Shown here: one piece after another, positions 62,710 to 64,000 of the stretch
Layout: every line of letters starts with the position of its first letter
How positions within the stretch are numbered: position 1 is the first letter of the stretch
NCBI RefSeq assembly: GCF_014695375.1
Contig: NZ_JACJOG010000013.1
Coordinates: 1-64,000, forward strand
Length of the DNA: 64,000 nt
Direction: 5' to 3'
From: Coleofasciculus sp. FACHB-T130
GTDB lineage: Bacteria > Cyanobacteriota > Cyanobacteriia > Cyanobacteriales > FACHB-T130
Position numbers and translations under genes: made by a program
The notes under the pieces: generated by a model
The model's input: only the letters and a program-made list of their open reading frames with translations
Told to the model about the DNA's origin: nothing
Database searches by the model: none

Positions 62710-63306
62710 ATGAACTCCACTCAATCCAGTCAACCCGGTATCAACGAATTGCAACAAGCCCCTGTCGTTCTGACACAACCACAATTTTCAAAAATTAAAC
62801 CACCTGAGAAGAAGCCCTTAACGTTTGGGCAAAAGGTGGCAGACAAAATGGCAACTAAAGTGGGTTCCTGGGCGTTTCTGATTGGACAATCAACCGTTCT
62901 TGCTGGATGGGTAGGTTGCAACCTGATACCGGGACTGCCTCACTGGGATGAGTCTCCCTTCATGATGTTGAACCTGGTATTCTCCTTTGCCTCTGCTTAC
63001 ACCGCTCCCGTCGTCTTGATGAGCCAGAACCGCCAATCAGAAGAAGATCGGGAAAGTGCGAATCACAACTACCAGATCACGTTGCAAGCCGCTCAAAACC
63101 TGGAACTGTTGCACGAAAAGCTAGATGCTGACTATGCCAAGAAACTAGACGAGCTAACTGTATTAATCAAGCAGCAACACCAAGCAGCGAGCGAAGTCAA
63201 GGTTGTGTTCGTACCGGCTCAAAACTTAAATGAGTTGGAGCATCACTCCAACAAGATTGCAACGGTGGCTGTTCTGAATAACCACTCCAGAAAACAGGCT
63301 TCCTAA
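62710..63306 (+). CDS. DUF1003-family membrane protein
   Basis: A 198-residue protein. ATG 62710 (MNSTQSSQPGINELQQAP) is preferred, with AGAGGT just ahead; the frame is open from 62632. The DUF1003 core is GQKVADKMATKVGSWAFLIG, then WDESPFMMLNLVFSFASAYT and APVVLMSQNRQSEEDRESAN, two membrane helices followed by a coiled-coil tail (QNLELLHEKLDADYAKKLDE). Function is unknown; the family often sits near transporters. Confidence 0.9.
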   Translation: MNSTQSSQPGINELQQAPVVLTQPQFSKIKPPEKKPLTFGQKVADKMATKVGSWAFLIGQSTVLAGWVGCNLIPGLPHWDESPFMMLNLVFSFASAYTAPVVLMSQNRQSEEDRESANHNYQITLQAAQNLELLHEKLDADYAKKLDELTVLIKQQHQAASEVKVVFVPAQNLNELEHHSNKIATVAVLNNHSRKQAS

Positions 63307-63536
63307 ATATTTTCAATAATTTAGCTCGAAGTAACGGTTAACGACCAGCGAGAAAGGCTAGAAATGTCTTTACTCTTCTCGTGACTTAATCTATTAATCC
63401 TTTCATCATGCGTGAGTTTTGAGCTTCGTTGTGAGACATATTCCTTTCAAGACATTTCTCACAATCCCAACAGGATTGCTACAGCGTCGCCCAAAAGTCC
63501 GGATAGACACAACAGAATTTGGAGCATGAACTGAAC

Positions 63537-64000
63537 ATGAACGGACTTTTCGCGGCAATTTCAACCGGCTTTACCGCCTTTACGGCAACTAACCTGGATG
63601 ACATTTTGATTCTGATGTTGTTCTTTTCCCAGGTCAATGCTGTCTTTCGCAAACGCCACATCATTGCCGGACAGTATCTTGGCTTTGCCGCCCTTGTTCT
63701 CGCCAGCCTTCCCAGCTTCTTTGGTAGTTTGTTGTTGCCGCGTCCCTGTATTGGGATGTTAGGATTGGTTCCGATTGCGATCGGCATCAGCCGCTTAGTG
63801 AATTCTAATGCAGAAGATGATGCTGACTCAGACGAAACGCCAGCTCAACCAGCCTGGTTTAGCAGTTTCATCTCACCCCAGGCGTATAGCGTAGCAGCGG
63901 TAACTTTTGCAAATGGCGGCGATAACATTGGAATCTATATGCCCCTGTTTGCAAGCTGCACCTGGCAAAATCTAGCCATCGTTCTGGGAGTGTTTTTCTC
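63537..64000 (+). CDS. CadD-family cadmium resistance transporter, cut by window end
   Basis: The frame opens at ATG 63537 (MNGLFAAISTGFTAFTATNL) and runs to the window end without a stop: at least 154 residues. Helix-rich start with the family motif FTATNLDDILILMLFFSQV, then YLGFAALVLASLPSFFGSLL, GLVPIAIGISRL, a polar loop with acidic residues (EDDADSDETPAQ), and VAAVTFANGGDNIGIYMPLF. This pattern fits CadD-like transporters, proposed to export Cd2+ or other cations. The 3' end lies outside. Confidence 0.88.
   Translation, partial: MNGLFAAISTGFTAFTATNLDDILILMLFFSQVNAVFRKRHIIAGQYLGFAALVLASLPSFFGSLLLPRPCIGMLGLVPIAIGISRLVNSNAEDDADSDETPAQPAWFSSFISPQAYSVAAVTFANGGDNIGIYMPLFASCTWQNLAIVLGVFF

Noticed and set aside
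63479-63787. Minus-strand open frame of 102 codons
   Set aside because: Antisense to the CadD-like gene, which has clear membrane helices and family motifs on the plus strand.
1-64000. tRNA or rRNA genes
   Set aside because: I looked for T-arm patterns such as GGTTCGAATCC and for long rRNA-like stretches and found none that I could support by eye; a tRNAscan-SE run would settle it.

Overview
The window looks like a chromosomal segment of a cyanobacterium. It carries very many HIP1 octamers (GCGATCGC) and cyanobacterial marker genes: prolycopene isomerase crtH, plant-type ferredoxin petF, the CcsA/Ycf5-type cytochrome c assembly protein, YggT/Ycf19, cofH, and a KGK-domain protein. It also carries DUF1350, DUF3318 and DUF3352 proteins. 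Genes sit mostly in short operons or singly on both strands. I see no rRNA, tRNA, prophage or CRISPR array.

Layout. 1-486 is a decayed reading frame. 487-6.1 kb has purT, a coupled SLH/WG and GHL10/WG gene pair, an M48 protease and a GlsB-like membrane protein. 6.4-9.7 kb (minus) has a sulfite-oxidase-like molybdoenzyme with a cytochrome b partner, a DUF4864 protein and a response regulator fused to an HPt domain. 10-15 kb has an EF-G paralogue bracketed by two Uma2 nucleases, then a coupled unknown/PIN-domain pair. 15.2-22 kb has a spore-photoproduct-lyase-like radical SAM enzyme, rtcB, ltrA between two copies of a ~140-bp repeat, and a GT-C-like membrane protein. 22.6-31.4 kb has cofH, a DUF3352 protein, the cytochrome c assembly protein, a KGK protein with 13-residue repeats, fmt and an OmpA-like protein. 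31.5-40.5 kb has envelope and unknown proteins, a TVP38 protein, GT2 and GT39 glycosyltransferases, YggT and upp.

From 40.7 to 44.2 kb there is a consensus promoter followed ~70 nt later by a strong terminator (candidate small RNA or attenuator), then crtH, then an IS982-family element with a perfect 7-bp target duplication inside a MazF/PemK toxin gene. Removing the element in silico restores a 115-residue toxin. 44.3-50.7 kb has a pentapeptide-repeat protein, a GT2 enzyme, a Gfo/Idh oxidoreductase, petF and a SpoIID protein. 50.8-53.3 kb is an oxidative-stress group: sulfiredoxin, Dps, an HTH/GrpE-tail regulator and a second Dps. 53.3-64 kb has a DUF1350 protein, a secreted thermonuclease between short repeats, a NupC-type transporter with a Pro/Thr/Ser tail, DUF3318, GT39, small membrane proteins, DUF1003, and a CadD-like transporter cut by the window end.

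Most of this is ordinary core and shell gene content. The best candidates for something new are the PIN-domain pair (13655-15015), the candidate small RNA (40723-40829), the split SLH/WG/GHL10 module, and the Dps/HTH-GrpE/sulfiredoxin group. All assignments were made by reading the sequence; no database search was run.
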